DNA of 64,000 nt from Halomonas sp. S3-1-1 (GCF_023757625.1 NZ_JALGBZ010000001.1:930001-994000); one strand, 5' to 3'; counted from the first letter of the stretch, positions 8,101 through 16,674 are shown. A program made the numbers and translations. Notes: a model not told the origin generated them from the sequence alone.

Positions 8101-10058
8101 GCGAAAGCGGCGCTTTGAGCGAAAACCGCGCGTTGAGCGAGCGCTTTACGCTGCTGGTGGCCGGCGCGCTCGACCAGCGCACCGGCGGCTACATGTACGA
8201 CGCGCGCATGGTCGAGGCGCTGCGCAGCCAAGGTCACCTGGTCGAGGTGGCCGAGCTCGGCGGTCAGTTTCCGCTGGCCTGCGACCGGGCCGCGGGAGAG
8301 TTCGCCGAGGCGCTTGCCAAACTCGACGACGGCGAGCGCGTCATCATCGACGGGCTGGTCATGGGAAGCCTGCCGGACATCGTCGCCACCCACGGCGCGC
8401 GTTTGGATATCACCGCGCTTCTGCACCATCCGCTCGGTGACGAGCAGGGCCTAAACGAAGAGACCCAGGCGCGGCTGCACACAAGCGAGTTGGAAGGGCT
8501 TCAAAGCGTGACTCGCATCGTCGTCACCAGCCGCTTCACCGCGCGTCGGTTGGATGAGCTTGCACAAAGCTATCAGCTGCCTTTGAGTGCACCCATAGCG
8601 GTGGTCGAGCCCGGCGTCGAGCCGGCCCCGGTTAGCCCGGCGCCGTTAAATGGCGAGCCGATTCGGCTTTTGTGCGTGGCCACGCTCACCCCGCGTAAGG
8701 GCCAGGACGTGCTGGTCGAGGCGCTGGCCGGGCTCGAGACGCGCCATTTTCAGTGTGATCTTTACGGCGCCCCGCGCGACGAGGCGTTTGCCGCCGAGGT
8801 CGCGGCGCTGATCGAGCGCCACGGGCTGTCACAAGTCACGCTTCACGGTGAGTGCGACGCCGAAGCGCTGGAAGCCGCCTATCGCGGTGCCCACGCGCTG
8901 GTGCTGCCGTCCTGGTACGAAGGTTACGGCATGGTGGTGACCGAGGCGCTAGCGCATGGCCTGCCGGTGATCACGACTACCGGCGGGGCGCTGGCGGATA
9001 CGCTGCCCGACAACGCCGGCCTCGGCGTGCCCCCAGGCGACAGCCTGGCGCTGGGGGAGGCAATCGAGCGCTTTTTGAGCGACGCTTCGCTACGTGCGCG
9101 CCTTTATGAAGGCGCGCGTGAGGCGCGCGAGGCGCTCGATGACTGGCAGGCCGCCGGCGCCGCATTCACCCAAGCGCTGATGCGCCCGGCACACTTCTCG
9201 GCGGGCAGCCGTTTCGCCGCCGATTGGCTGACGCTTAGAGAAAGCGTCGACTTTGGGGCGCGAAGCCGCGAGCTTGCGCAAAAGGCCGACGAGTGGCTCG
9301 GCCGCGAGCCCGGTGAGGCGGTCATCGCCGATCTCGGCTGCGGGCGCGGCAGCAACCTGCAGTTTCTCGCGCCGCTGATTCAAGGCGCGCACACCTGGCA
9401 GCTGTTCGATCACGACGAGCAGCTTCTCGATGAAGCGAAAGCGCGGGCCGAGGCGCTTGGCAGCGCGAGTAATGAGCCGGTATCCGTCGAAGTTCACTGC
9501 GCCTCGATTGCGGACCTGGATCACCCGGCGCTAGCTTCCGTTCGGCTCGTCAGCGCCTCGGCGCTTTTGGATCTGGTCTCACAGGAGTGGATCGAGTCGC
9601 TGGCCGAGCGGTGCGCCGACCAGCGTCAGGCGGTGTTGATCGCGCTGAGCGTGACCGGCCAGTGGTGCTTTCTCGATGAGCGCGGCGAGACGCTCGAGGA
9701 CGGTGACGATCTGTGGGCGCGCTCGCTTTTCAACGCCCACCAGGCTCGCGACAAGGGGCTTGGCAGCGCGCTCGGCGGTGCGGCGCAATCGGCGCTTGCC
9801 CAGGCGCTCGAAGCCCGCGGCTACCGCGTCGAGCAGGCCGATACGCCCTGGCGGCTGGAGGCCGGCGACAGCGAACGGCGGCCGTTGGCGTGCTCGCTCA
9901 TCGAAGGCTTTGCCGAGGCGATGACCGAGCAGGCACCGATGGAGGCGAGCCGGATCGCCCAGTGGCGCGATGCGCGCCTGCAAGGCGTTCGCGCAGGAAC
10001 GCTCGGGGTCTGGGTCGGCCACCGGGATCTGCTCGCCCTGCCCGCGGACAAGGCGTAG
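8097..10058 (+). CDS. GT4 glycosyltransferase fused to a SAM methyltransferase
   Basis: This is a 653-residue two-domain protein. Residues about 15-370 are a GT-B glycosyltransferase of family 4: a donor-site region ATLTPRKGQDVLVEAL, and the E-x7-E motif in WYEGYGMVVTEALAHGLPV. Residues about 375-650 are a class I methyltransferase with the SAM-binding loop VIADLGCGRGSN. The ATG at 8097 overlaps the stop of the PTPS-like gene (ATGA). Fusion suggests that the same acceptor is glycosylated and methylated. Neither donor sugar nor acceptor can be named. Confidence 0.88.
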   Translation: MSESGALSENRALSERFTLLVAGALDQRTGGYMYDARMVEALRSQGHLVEVAELGGQFPLACDRAAGEFAEALAKLDDGERVIIDGLVMGSLPDIVATHGARLDITALLHHPLGDEQGLNEETQARLHTSELEGLQSVTRIVVTSRFTARRLDELAQSYQLPLSAPIAVVEPGVEPAPVSPAPLNGEPIRLLCVATLTPRKGQDVLVEALAGLETRHFQCDLYGAPRDEAFAAEVAALIERHGLSQVTLHGECDAEALEAAYRGAHALVLPSWYEGYGMVVTEALAHGLPVITTTGGALADTLPDNAGLGVPPGDSLALGEAIERFLSDASLRARLYEGAREAREALDDWQAAGAAFTQALMRPAHFSAGSRFAADWLTLRESVDFGARSRELAQKADEWLGREPGEAVIADLGCGRGSNLQFLAPLIQGAHTWQLFDHDEQLLDEAKARAEALGSASNEPVSVEVHCASIADLDHPALASVRLVSASALLDLVSQEWIESLAERCADQRQAVLIALSVTGQWCFLDERGETLEDGDDLWARSLFNAHQARDKGLGSALGGAAQSALAQALEARGYRVEQADTPWRLEAGDSERRPLACSLIEGFAEAMTEQAPMEASRIAQWRDARLQGVRAGTLGVWVGHRDLLALPADKA

Positions 10059-10061
10059 CCG

Positions 10062-11972
10062 ATGCGCGCGCTCGCCTGGCTCAAGACCGCCTGGGTGCAG
10101 CGGGCACTGGTGAGCCTTGCGCTGCTGGGCGCGGTGGCGCTGTGGGTCAACCCCGGCGATATCATGCGCGAGGTCACGCGCTTTTCGCCGGGCTGGGCGG
10201 GGCTGGCGCTGCTCATCAGCGTGGCGCAGGTGATGCTGAGCGCCTGGCGCTGGCGGCTCACCGCCGCGCGCCTGGAGGTGCCGCTTCGCTACCGCTACGC
10301 GCTCGCCGAGTACTATCTGGCGCTGCTGGTCAACCAGCTGCTGCCCGGCGGCGTGCTGGGCGATGCCGGCCGCGCCCACCGTCACGCCACGCAATCCGCT
10401 AGCCGTGCAAGCGCCTGGCGCGCGGTAGTGCTCGAGCGCGCCTCGGGCCAGGCCGCGGTAGCGCTTTTGATGGTGCTGGCGCTTTGTACGTCGCCGCTTT
10501 GGCACCGCTCGCTGGGAGTGACTAGCATCGTGGCGCTGGTGGCGTGCCTGACACTTGTCGGTATGGGGCTGGTGGCACTCGGGGTGGGGCTCTCTCGCCG
10601 CCAGGCGTTGCCGGCTTGGTGTAGCGCGTTTGGGCGCGATCTGCGCCGAAGCCTTTTAGGGCGCAGCGTTTGGTACTGGCAGTTATCTTCATCCCTTGCC
10701 ATTGTTATTAGCTACGGCCTGGTCATGGTCTGTGCGGCCCGCGCCATCGGGGTCGAGCAAAGCGCCTTGAGCATTCTGGCGCTAGCGCCGGTGCTGCTGC
10801 TGGCCATGCTGATTCCGCTGTCGATCGCCGGCTGGGGACTGCGTGAGGGGGCGGCGGCCACGATCTGGATGTTCGTCGGGCTGCCGTCCTCCCAGGGCGT
10901 GGCCATTTCGCTCGCTTACGGAGTACTGGTGATGCTTTCTAGCGTGCCGGGCATCTGGGTCGCCCTAAGCCGTCGCGGCCGGGCAACCCCGTCAAACGGT
11001 GGCGGCGTTCAGACAAACATCGAACAGCGTATCGTCACCGCAGCGGAAGGTGCGCATCCGGGGGCGCAGCGCGCTCTCCAGCGTATCGATCGGCGTCATT
11101 TTGAGCCCCGGCCGGCCGGAGCCGATCAAAAGCGGGGCCACCATCAGGTGCAGCGCGTCGATGGCGCCGGCCTCAATGAATTTCGAAATCGTGATGCCGC
11201 CGCCTTCTACCAGAATACGTTGGTAGCCGCGCTCGTGAAGCAGCGCAACGACATCAGCGGGGGCGAACTGGCCGGCGTCATCGAGGGCCAGCACGCACTG
11301 CGTAGCGCGACTTTCCAACGTCTCGACGCCGGGGCCGGTCACGTGCAGCGTGGGCGGCTCGCTACTTTGCAGCACGCCGAGCGTAGCGGGCGCGCGCCCG
11401 CGCGGGTCGAGCACCACGCGCACCGGGTGGCTCCCCTCGACGTGACGCACGGTGAGCTGAGGGTCATCCGCCACCGCGGTGCCCGCGCCGACCACCACGG
11501 CGTCCGCCAGCGCTCTGAGCCGGTGCAGGTGCACCAGGCTCTCGAAGCCGTTGATGTAGTGGGAGTGGCCGCTTTCGGTGGCGATACGCCCGTCAAGGCT
11601 CTGACCCAGCTGCGCCAGCGTCCAGCGCTTGCGCACCGCCAGCGGCGCCAGGCATTCCAGCATCGAGCGCGCCTCGATGGTCAGGCCCGCGGTGTCATCG
11701 CACTGCCAGTGACCTTCGCCGTCGACGCGAAGCGGGCCGTTCAAAATGCCGGCGCGCCGGTCGAGCAGCCAGCGCCAGGCGGTTTCACCCTCGATCGACC
11801 CGTGCTCGCCGCCGGAACCGGCACCGTCAGAACCTACAACACCGTTGGAGTGGGGCATGACGCCTCCATGAAGAGAACAACGTGGAATCATGCCAGGGGC
11901 ACACGCCCTGCGCAAGCAGCGACCCTTGCTCGCTCGACCAGGCAACCAGGAGGCCTACATGTATCACATTGA
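10062..11972 (+). CDS. Flippase-like membrane protein (LPG-synthase TM / UPF0104 family) with anomalous 3' extension
   Basis: The first about 310 residues (10062 to about 10990) form seven or more membrane helices of the lysylphosphatidylglycerol-synthase TM family. The hallmarks NQLLPGGVLGDAGR and PLSIAGWGLREGAAA are present. Such proteins without a catalytic domain are thought to move lipids or lipid-linked molecules. The frame has no stop where homology ends; it stays open for about 980 more bases antisense to the ribD-like gene and stops at 11972, inside the ribA-like gene. That 325-residue tail is rich in R, Q, H and A and looks like an antisense artefact. Either the gene has lost its stop or there is a frameshift near 10980. 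Confidence 0.75.
   Translation: MRALAWLKTAWVQRALVSLALLGAVALWVNPGDIMREVTRFSPGWAGLALLISVAQVMLSAWRWRLTAARLEVPLRYRYALAEYYLALLVNQLLPGGVLGDAGRAHRHATQSASRASAWRAVVLERASGQAAVALLMVLALCTSPLWHRSLGVTSIVALVACLTLVGMGLVALGVGLSRRQALPAWCSAFGRDLRRSLLGRSVWYWQLSSSLAIVISYGLVMVCAARAIGVEQSALSILALAPVLLLAMLIPLSIAGWGLREGAAATIWMFVGLPSSQGVAISLAYGVLVMLSSVPGIWVALSRRGRATPSNGGGVQTNIEQRIVTAAEGAHPGAQRALQRIDRRHFEPRPAGADQKRGHHQVQRVDGAGLNEFRNRDAAAFYQNTLVAALVKQRNDISGGELAGVIEGQHALRSATFQRLDAGAGHVQRGRLATLQHAERSGRAPARVEHHAHRVAPLDVTHGELRVIRHRGARADHHGVRQRSEPVQVHQALEAVDVVGVAAFGGDTPVKALTQLRQRPALAHRQRRQAFQHRARLDGQARGVIALPVTFAVDAKRAVQNAGAPVEQPAPGGFTLDRPVLAAGTGTVRTYNTVGVGHDASMKRTTWNHARGTRPAQAATLARSTRQPGGLHVSH
10992..11858 (-). CDS. RibD C-terminal-type pyrimidine reductase (no deaminase domain)
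   Basis: This 288-residue protein has a reductase domain of the RibD/DHFR fold. The NADPH-binding start is SLDGRIAT at about residue 90, followed by RALADAVVVGAGTAVADDP; the C-terminal part has ILVEGGG and MVAPLLIGSGR. The zinc deaminase domain of bifunctional RibD is missing. It is replaced by about 80 residues without recognisable motifs. ATG 11858 has GGAGG four bases upstream. The gene is antisense to its neighbours and lies between the flippase-like and ribA-like genes. It would reduce the ribosyl group of a diaminopyrimidine to ribityl. Confidence 0.85.
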   Translation of the reverse strand: MPHSNGVVGSDGAGSGGEHGSIEGETAWRWLLDRRAGILNGPLRVDGEGHWQCDDTAGLTIEARSMLECLAPLAVRKRWTLAQLGQSLDGRIATESGHSHYINGFESLVHLHRLRALADAVVVGAGTAVADDPQLTVRHVEGSHPVRVVLDPRGRAPATLGVLQSSEPPTLHVTGPGVETLESRATQCVLALDDAGQFAPADVVALLHERGYQRILVEGGGITISKFIEAGAIDALHLMVAPLLIGSGRPGLKMTPIDTLESALRPRMRTFRCGDDTLFDVCLNAATV

Positions 11973-13065
11973 ACGCGCTATTTTCGACATTCGCCGCGGG
12001 CTTCCCGTCATTCTGAAAACCGGCGATCAGCGCCTGCTGGTGCAAGCGCTGGAAGGCAGCGACTCGGTCGATACGCTGGCGAGTCTGTCGGGGTCACGGC
12101 CCTCGATGGTGCTGACACGCCACCGGCTCGAGGCCATGGGCATGTCGCTCAAGGCCGAGGCGGCGAGCCTGCCGCTTCACGAGCAGATCAGCGAAAGCGA
12201 CCTGCACCGGCTGGCGGTGGCCAAGGGCGAGACGAGTTCATCGTCGACGCTGCTCACCGGGCTCAAGCCCGCCGGCAGCGGCGAGCGCGCCGCCCTGACG
12301 CTGATGCGCCGGGCGCTGCTCATTCCCGCCGCGCTCTGCGCCGAGATCAGCGACGCCCAGGCAGCGGCGGTCGACCAAAAGCTCGCGAAGGCCGAGCTTT
12401 TGGAGATCGACGCCGACGAGGCCGCCAAGTGTCTGGCCGGGGCGCCGGGGATGCTCAAGCGCGTCAGCGAAGCGCGCATTCCGCTGGAGGAGGCGGTCGA
12501 GAGCCGCTTCGTGCTGTTTCGCGAGCCGGACGGGCTGCGCGAGCACGTGGCGGTGGTGATCGGCGAACCCGAACGCATGGAAGGCCCGGTACCGCTTCGC
12601 ATGCACTCGGCCTGCTTGACCGGTGATCTGTTCGCTAGCCTGCGGTGCGACTGCGGTGAGCAGCTGAGAAACGCGGTGGCGGACATTCAGGCGATGGGCG
12701 GCGGGGTGCTGTTGTATCTGGCTCAGGAAGGGCGGGGGATCGGTCTTGCCAACAAGCTTCGCGCCTACACCTTGCAGGACGGCGGGCTCGACACCGTCGA
12801 TGCCGACCAGGTGCTCGGCTTTGGCGACGATGAGCGGCAGTACGCGGTAGCGGTGGATATGCTGCGGGCGCTTGCCATCGACAAGGTGCAGCTACTCACC
12901 AACAACCCGCTCAAGATGCAGGCGCTGGAAGCCGGCGGCGTCGAAGTCGCCTCGCGTCAGGCGCTTTACGGCAGCGTCACGGATCAAAACCACCGCTACC
13001 TGAGCGCCAAGGCCAACCGCGCGGGCCACCTACTGGATGAAGTGCTGGAAAGCCGCGGCCATTAA
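11959..13065 (+). CDS. GTP cyclohydrolase II-like protein with degenerate RibB-like N-terminus
   Basis: This is 368 residues. The C-terminal half has the zinc site of RibA (HSACLTGDLFASLRCDC, with three cysteines) and the catalytic stretch QEGRGIGLANKLRAYTLQD, with the tyrosine kept, then DDERQY and LLTNNPLKM. The E of the usual HSEC is alanine. The N-terminal 190 residues resemble dihydroxybutanone-phosphate synthase only at AIFDIRRGLPVIL; the acidic DDEDRENEG and GGHTEA motifs are absent, so that half is probably inactive. AGGAGG precedes ATG 11959. It is likely a paralogue dedicated to this cluster rather than the housekeeping enzyme. Confidence 0.85.
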   Translation: MYHIERAIFDIRRGLPVILKTGDQRLLVQALEGSDSVDTLASLSGSRPSMVLTRHRLEAMGMSLKAEAASLPLHEQISESDLHRLAVAKGETSSSSTLLTGLKPAGSGERAALTLMRRALLIPAALCAEISDAQAAAVDQKLAKAELLEIDADEAAKCLAGAPGMLKRVSEARIPLEEAVESRFVLFREPDGLREHVAVVIGEPERMEGPVPLRMHSACLTGDLFASLRCDCGEQLRNAVADIQAMGGGVLLYLAQEGRGIGLANKLRAYTLQDGGLDTVDADQVLGFGDDERQYAVAVDMLRALAIDKVQLLTNNPLKMQALEAGGVEVASRQALYGSVTDQNHRYLSAKANRAGHLLDEVLESRGH

Positions 13066-13073
13066 GCCGTTGT

Positions 13074-13107
13074 CAGCGCGAGCGCTCGGCGCCCGCGCTG
13101 GCTTTTA
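13074..13107 (+). terminator. Possible terminator between convergent genes
   Basis: CAGCGCG (13074-13080) and CGCGCTG (13094-13100) form a 7-bp stem with a 13-base loop, followed by GCTTTTAAG. It sits in the 56-base gap between the convergent ribA-like and creatininase genes. The T tract is short, so the call is weak. Confidence 0.35.
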
Positions 13108-13121
13108 AGGGTGAGAAAGAC

Positions 13122-13913
13122 TCAAGAATTGCCCTGAGCCGGCTCGAAAGGGGGGAGCGCCGCGGTTTCCTCGATCACCCGGGCAAGCGTTGCGCCGTAG
13201 TGTTCGACCAGACGCTTGCCAAGCGCGGCCTCGGCATTCGATGCGTTGCCCGCCACGCCCTGAGTACTCAAATCTTCGCCCAGCCAGGCAAACGCCGCCG
13301 CGCCTTCGGGGGCGACCAGGTGGTTTGGGGTTTGCGGGCGCGCAGGCTCCGCAGGCCGGTAGCCCTGCAGGTCGACCAGCTTTGGGGCCAAGTGCAGCAT
13401 CATGGCGGTTTCCAACAGCCCGCCGTGCAGCCCAAAGCGCAGCTCGTCGGCGTCGATGGCGCCCTCGAGCGTTGGCAGGCGGGTGTAGGTCGCTTTTACC
13501 ACGCGCATGTCAAAGCGCTTTCGTAGCGTGAGCGCGGCCAAATCCATCACCGCCTTGTTACCGCCGTGGCTATTGATCCACACCATCTTCTTGAACCCCG
13601 CCCGCCACACGCTTTCGCCCAGCGCCTCGAGCGTGGCGATGGCAAGCGAAGGCGGAAGGCTCAGCGTGCCGGCGAAGCTTGCGTGCTCATCGCTTGCGCC
13701 GACGGCAAGCGGCGGTAGACACACCGCGTCGATGGTGGGGTCGAGCGCGTCCAGCGCCGCACGTTGAAGCCCCTCACCGATGATCAGGTCGGTGGCGAGC
13801 GGCAGGTGTGTGCCGTGCTGCTCGATGGCGCCTAGGGTGAGCACCGCGACCGCATCGTCGGCAGCCACCGCTTTGAGTTGGGGCGCGCTCAGCGCTTGCC
13901 AGTGGTAGATCAT
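13122..13913 (-). CDS. Creatininase-family amidohydrolase
   Basis: This 263-residue metal-dependent amidohydrolase has the complete ligand set: E and two H of GAIEQHGTHLPLATD with its aspartate, then SDEH, INSHGGNK and HGGLLETA. Known members include creatininase, MftE of mycofactocin maturation and the archaeal formylaminopyrimidine deformylase ArfB, which follows a GTP cyclohydrolase. The neighbouring RibA- and RibD-like genes make an ArfB-like role plausible but unproven. AAGGA precedes ATG 13913. It is 17 bases downstream of the FkbM gene and probably on the same transcript as opgG-opgH. Confidence 0.88.
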   Translation of the reverse strand: MIYHWQALSAPQLKAVAADDAVAVLTLGAIEQHGTHLPLATDLIIGEGLQRAALDALDPTIDAVCLPPLAVGASDEHASFAGTLSLPPSLAIATLEALGESVWRAGFKKMVWINSHGGNKAVMDLAALTLRKRFDMRVVKATYTRLPTLEGAIDADELRFGLHGGLLETAMMLHLAPKLVDLQGYRPAEPARPQTPNHLVAPEGAAAFAWLGEDLSTQGVAGNASNAEAALGKRLVEHYGATLARVIEETAALPPFEPAQGNS

Positions 13914-13930
13914 GCAATTCCTTGTCAGAG

Positions 13931-14713
13931 TCAGACGTGGTTGGCCACCAGCGGATGGTCGATGCGGCAGGCGTAAAGATCGCCGGAGGCGAGCCCGTCG
14001 GCGCCGTCGTCGAGCCAGCGCCGAATGGCACCCGGGGTTTGCCACGTGGCAAAGCGAAAGGCGCGCTGCTCGCCGGCAATGGCGTTGAAGCGGTAATCGC
14101 CGAGCCGGGTGAGCTCCTCGATACAAGCGTGGCTTACGTGCAACACGCCGGCGACGAACTCCACTGACAGCGCCGCTACGGCGTGGCTCAGGCCCTTGAG
14201 CACGTCGGCCTCGAATCCTTCTACGTCGATCTTGATGAAGCAGGGCATGCCGAAACGCTCGATGAGCCGGTCCACCGTGGTCACCTCGACGCGCAGCGTG
14301 CGCTCCCAGGCAATGTGCTTGAACGCCGGGTTCTCCGTGCCGATGCGCCCGCGCCAGTCGTGGGCGAGGGTCGAAAGGGTCGGGTTGGCGCTACTGATCG
14401 CGATCTCGGCGTGACCCGACTCCACGCCCGCCGCTACCGGCAGCAGCGTGATGTCGTCGTGTTTGATGATACGGCGAAACCAGCGCGCCAGCGCCGGCTG
14501 CGGCTCGAGTGCTACGACCCTGGCGCCGAGTGCCTGAAACGCGGCGCTGCGATCGCCCAAGTGGGCGCCGATATCGAAAGCGACCTCGCCGGGTACGATG
14601 AACGGATGATAAAGCCGTTTGAGCCCTTTTTGCCGCCCGGGGCGCCAGTAGATGATCAGCGAGCGCGCCAAGCCGCCACTGCTTCTAAGCCGTTGACCGA
14701 GCGCAAGGCGCAT
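13931..14713 (-). CDS. FkbM-family methyltransferase
   Basis: This 260-residue SAM-dependent methyltransferase has FDIGAHLGDRSAAF, then an acidic turn VVALEPQ, and the family hallmark IKIDVEGFEADVLKGL. FkbM enzymes usually O-methylate sugars or small molecules. The start overlaps the stop of opgH as TGATG, so translation is coupled. The acceptor may be the periplasmic glucan precursor or the product of the adjacent pteridine-like cluster; the sequence does not decide. Confidence 0.88.
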   Translation of the reverse strand: MRLALGQRLRSSGGLARSLIIYWRPGRQKGLKRLYHPFIVPGEVAFDIGAHLGDRSAAFQALGARVVALEPQPALARWFRRIIKHDDITLLPVAAGVESGHAEIAISSANPTLSTLAHDWRGRIGTENPAFKHIAWERTLRVEVTTVDRLIERFGMPCFIKIDVEGFEADVLKGLSHAVAALSVEFVAGVLHVSHACIEELTRLGDYRFNAIAGEQRAFRFATWQTPGAIRRWLDDGADGLASGDLYACRIDHPLVANHV

Positions 14714-16674
14714 CAGTGGGGCTCACGGGCCGAGGCGCTGGCAGGGCGGTTGTCGAAACATCGAAACGACTGACACGGCATGTCGCCTACCAGCTCGCCG
14801 GGAAGCGGAGCGATGACGCCTTCGAGCGGGGCGTGGCCGGGCGTATCGCCTCGGGCGCCGAGGGCGGCGAAGTCGTCCAGAAGCGTGGGGCGGTAGCTAA
14901 TGCTGGGCGTTTTCAGAAGCCCCAGCCGGTGGCTGACTACGCCGCCCCAAGTACCGCTACTGGAGTATTTGACGATGGGCGTGGCCAGCACGAGTCCCGC
15001 CCAGGCCGGTGTCAGCCAGAAAAAGGCGTGCAGCGAGCACGCCGCCATGGCGCCGGCCCAAAGTACGCCGCACACCGTCATCCAGTAGGTGTGGCGCCAG
15101 GCTTCGCGCCAGGCAAGCGAGCGCTCGCCGCGGTGCTGGGTTTGCCACTCGACCGAGCGGCCAAGCAGCACGTTGACGATGAACAGGCTGTGCCAGGCCA
15201 TCATCAAGGGCGCGATGAGCGCGGCGAAGGCGAGCTCGAACAGCACGCTAAGCGTCAGTTTGAAACGTCCGCCGAAGGCGCGTGGGCACTGCGCCAATGT
15301 CAGCAGATAGCCCAGAAGTTTTGGCGCGAGCAGCATTAACAGGGTGATCCACAAAAGCCCGAACGACAGTAGCGGGGGGAGCTCGGAGTTTTGAGGCGGC
15401 GCGAGGGCCTGCACGCCAACCAGCAAACTCGTGCAGACCAAAAGCCCTAGCCACACGATCGATGAGAGATAAGCAAAGGCGCCAAACAGAAAGTGCAGCC
15501 GGCTAATGGGGTGAAACCCGGCGCCAGAGAGCAGGCGCAGGTGCTGCAGGTTGCCCTGCAGCCAGCGCCGGTCGCGCTTGGCGAAATCGAGAAAGTTACT
15601 CGGCATTGCCTCGAAGCTGTTGTGCGAGGCGCCGGTATGCGGCGCCTGTCGCGATACCGCCGTGGTGGCGGAGGTATCCAGCAGCACCTGCCAGCCGCCG
15701 CGTTTCAACAGGGCAGCTTCGACGAAGTCGTGGCTTAGAAGCTCGCCGCCAAGCGGCGCCTTGCCGGGCAGGGCAGGGAGCCCGGCGTGGGCCATGAACG
15801 CGCGGGTGCGAATGATGGCGTTGTGGCCCCAGTAGTTGGCCGCATCGCCTTGCCAAAAGCTTTGCCCGGCGGCGAGCATGGGGCTGTAAAGCGCCGAGGC
15901 GTACTGAAGGCAGCGGCCGAACAGCGTGCGCTGGCCTACCGGGATCGGCACGGTCTGGATTAAACCCACGCGGGGCTCGCGCTGCATGCGATGCACCATG
16001 TGCAAGAGCGTGGCGCCGCTCATGAGGCTGTCGGCATCGAGCACCACCATGAAGTCGTAGCGCCGGCCCCAGCGCCGGCAGAACTCGGCAATGTTGCCCG
16101 CCTTGCGCCCCTCGTTTTTCTCGCGGCGGCGGTAGTAGACGTTGATCTGGCCGGCCAGACGCTGCTGTAGCGCCGCCACGTGGGCCGCCTCTTCGCGGGC
16201 CTGGGTGAGAGTTTGGGTGTCGCTTAGGATGAACACGTCGAAGTGCTCGCCGATGGCGAGCTCGCCGCCGCCTTCGCTGCGGGCTTGGCTCAACAACGAA
16301 CGGCAGGTCGCCTCGAGCCCGGCGATGGTCGACACCGGCGGCTCGGCGTAGATCGGCATGACCAGCGCGGTCTTGCTCAAAAGCCGGTAGGCGCTGGGCG
16401 GGGTCGGCCGCTGGCGGCGCAGCGACAGCGGGTCCAGGCGCAGCGCGCAGAGCACGAACCCGCACACCGCGCCCCAAAAGGCCATGGCGATCCAGCTAAA
16501 GGTGAGCGCGAATAGCGCCAGCAAAGCGATTTGCCACCCCAGCGCCAGATCCTCGACGACGTGGTACATCGCCACCAGCCCCACCACGCTGGTGGTGAGC
16601 ACGGCCAGCGTATAGAAGGCGCGGCGCCAGAAAAGCCCGGGAATGGCGACGGCGGTGGTCGGCTGTTCAGTCAT
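14713..16674 (-). CDS. opgH: Glucan glucosyltransferase OpgH (MdoH)
   Basis: This 653-residue inner-membrane GT2 enzyme polymerises UDP-glucose into osmoregulated periplasmic glucan and passes it outwards. Two helices precede a cytoplasmic catalytic domain with VVLDADSLMSG, LLSHDFVEAALL and RDRRWLQGNL (the Q-x-x-RW region); several helices follow. E. coli OpgH has about 847 residues; the N-terminal cytoplasmic extension that acts in cell-size control there is mostly missing, as in Xanthomonas-type proteins. It overlaps the end of opgG by eight bases. Confidence 0.95.
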   Translation of the reverse strand: MTEQPTTAVAIPGLFWRRAFYTLAVLTTSVVGLVAMYHVVEDLALGWQIALLALFALTFSWIAMAFWGAVCGFVLCALRLDPLSLRRQRPTPPSAYRLLSKTALVMPIYAEPPVSTIAGLEATCRSLLSQARSEGGGELAIGEHFDVFILSDTQTLTQAREEAAHVAALQQRLAGQINVYYRRREKNEGRKAGNIAEFCRRWGRRYDFMVVLDADSLMSGATLLHMVHRMQREPRVGLIQTVPIPVGQRTLFGRCLQYASALYSPMLAAGQSFWQGDAANYWGHNAIIRTRAFMAHAGLPALPGKAPLGGELLSHDFVEAALLKRGGWQVLLDTSATTAVSRQAPHTGASHNSFEAMPSNFLDFAKRDRRWLQGNLQHLRLLSGAGFHPISRLHFLFGAFAYLSSIVWLGLLVCTSLLVGVQALAPPQNSELPPLLSFGLLWITLLMLLAPKLLGYLLTLAQCPRAFGGRFKLTLSVLFELAFAALIAPLMMAWHSLFIVNVLLGRSVEWQTQHRGERSLAWREAWRHTYWMTVCGVLWAGAMAACSLHAFFWLTPAWAGLVLATPIVKYSSSGTWGGVVSHRLGLLKTPSISYRPTLLDDFAALGARGDTPGHAPLEGVIAPLPGELVGDMPCQSFRCFDNRPASASAREPH

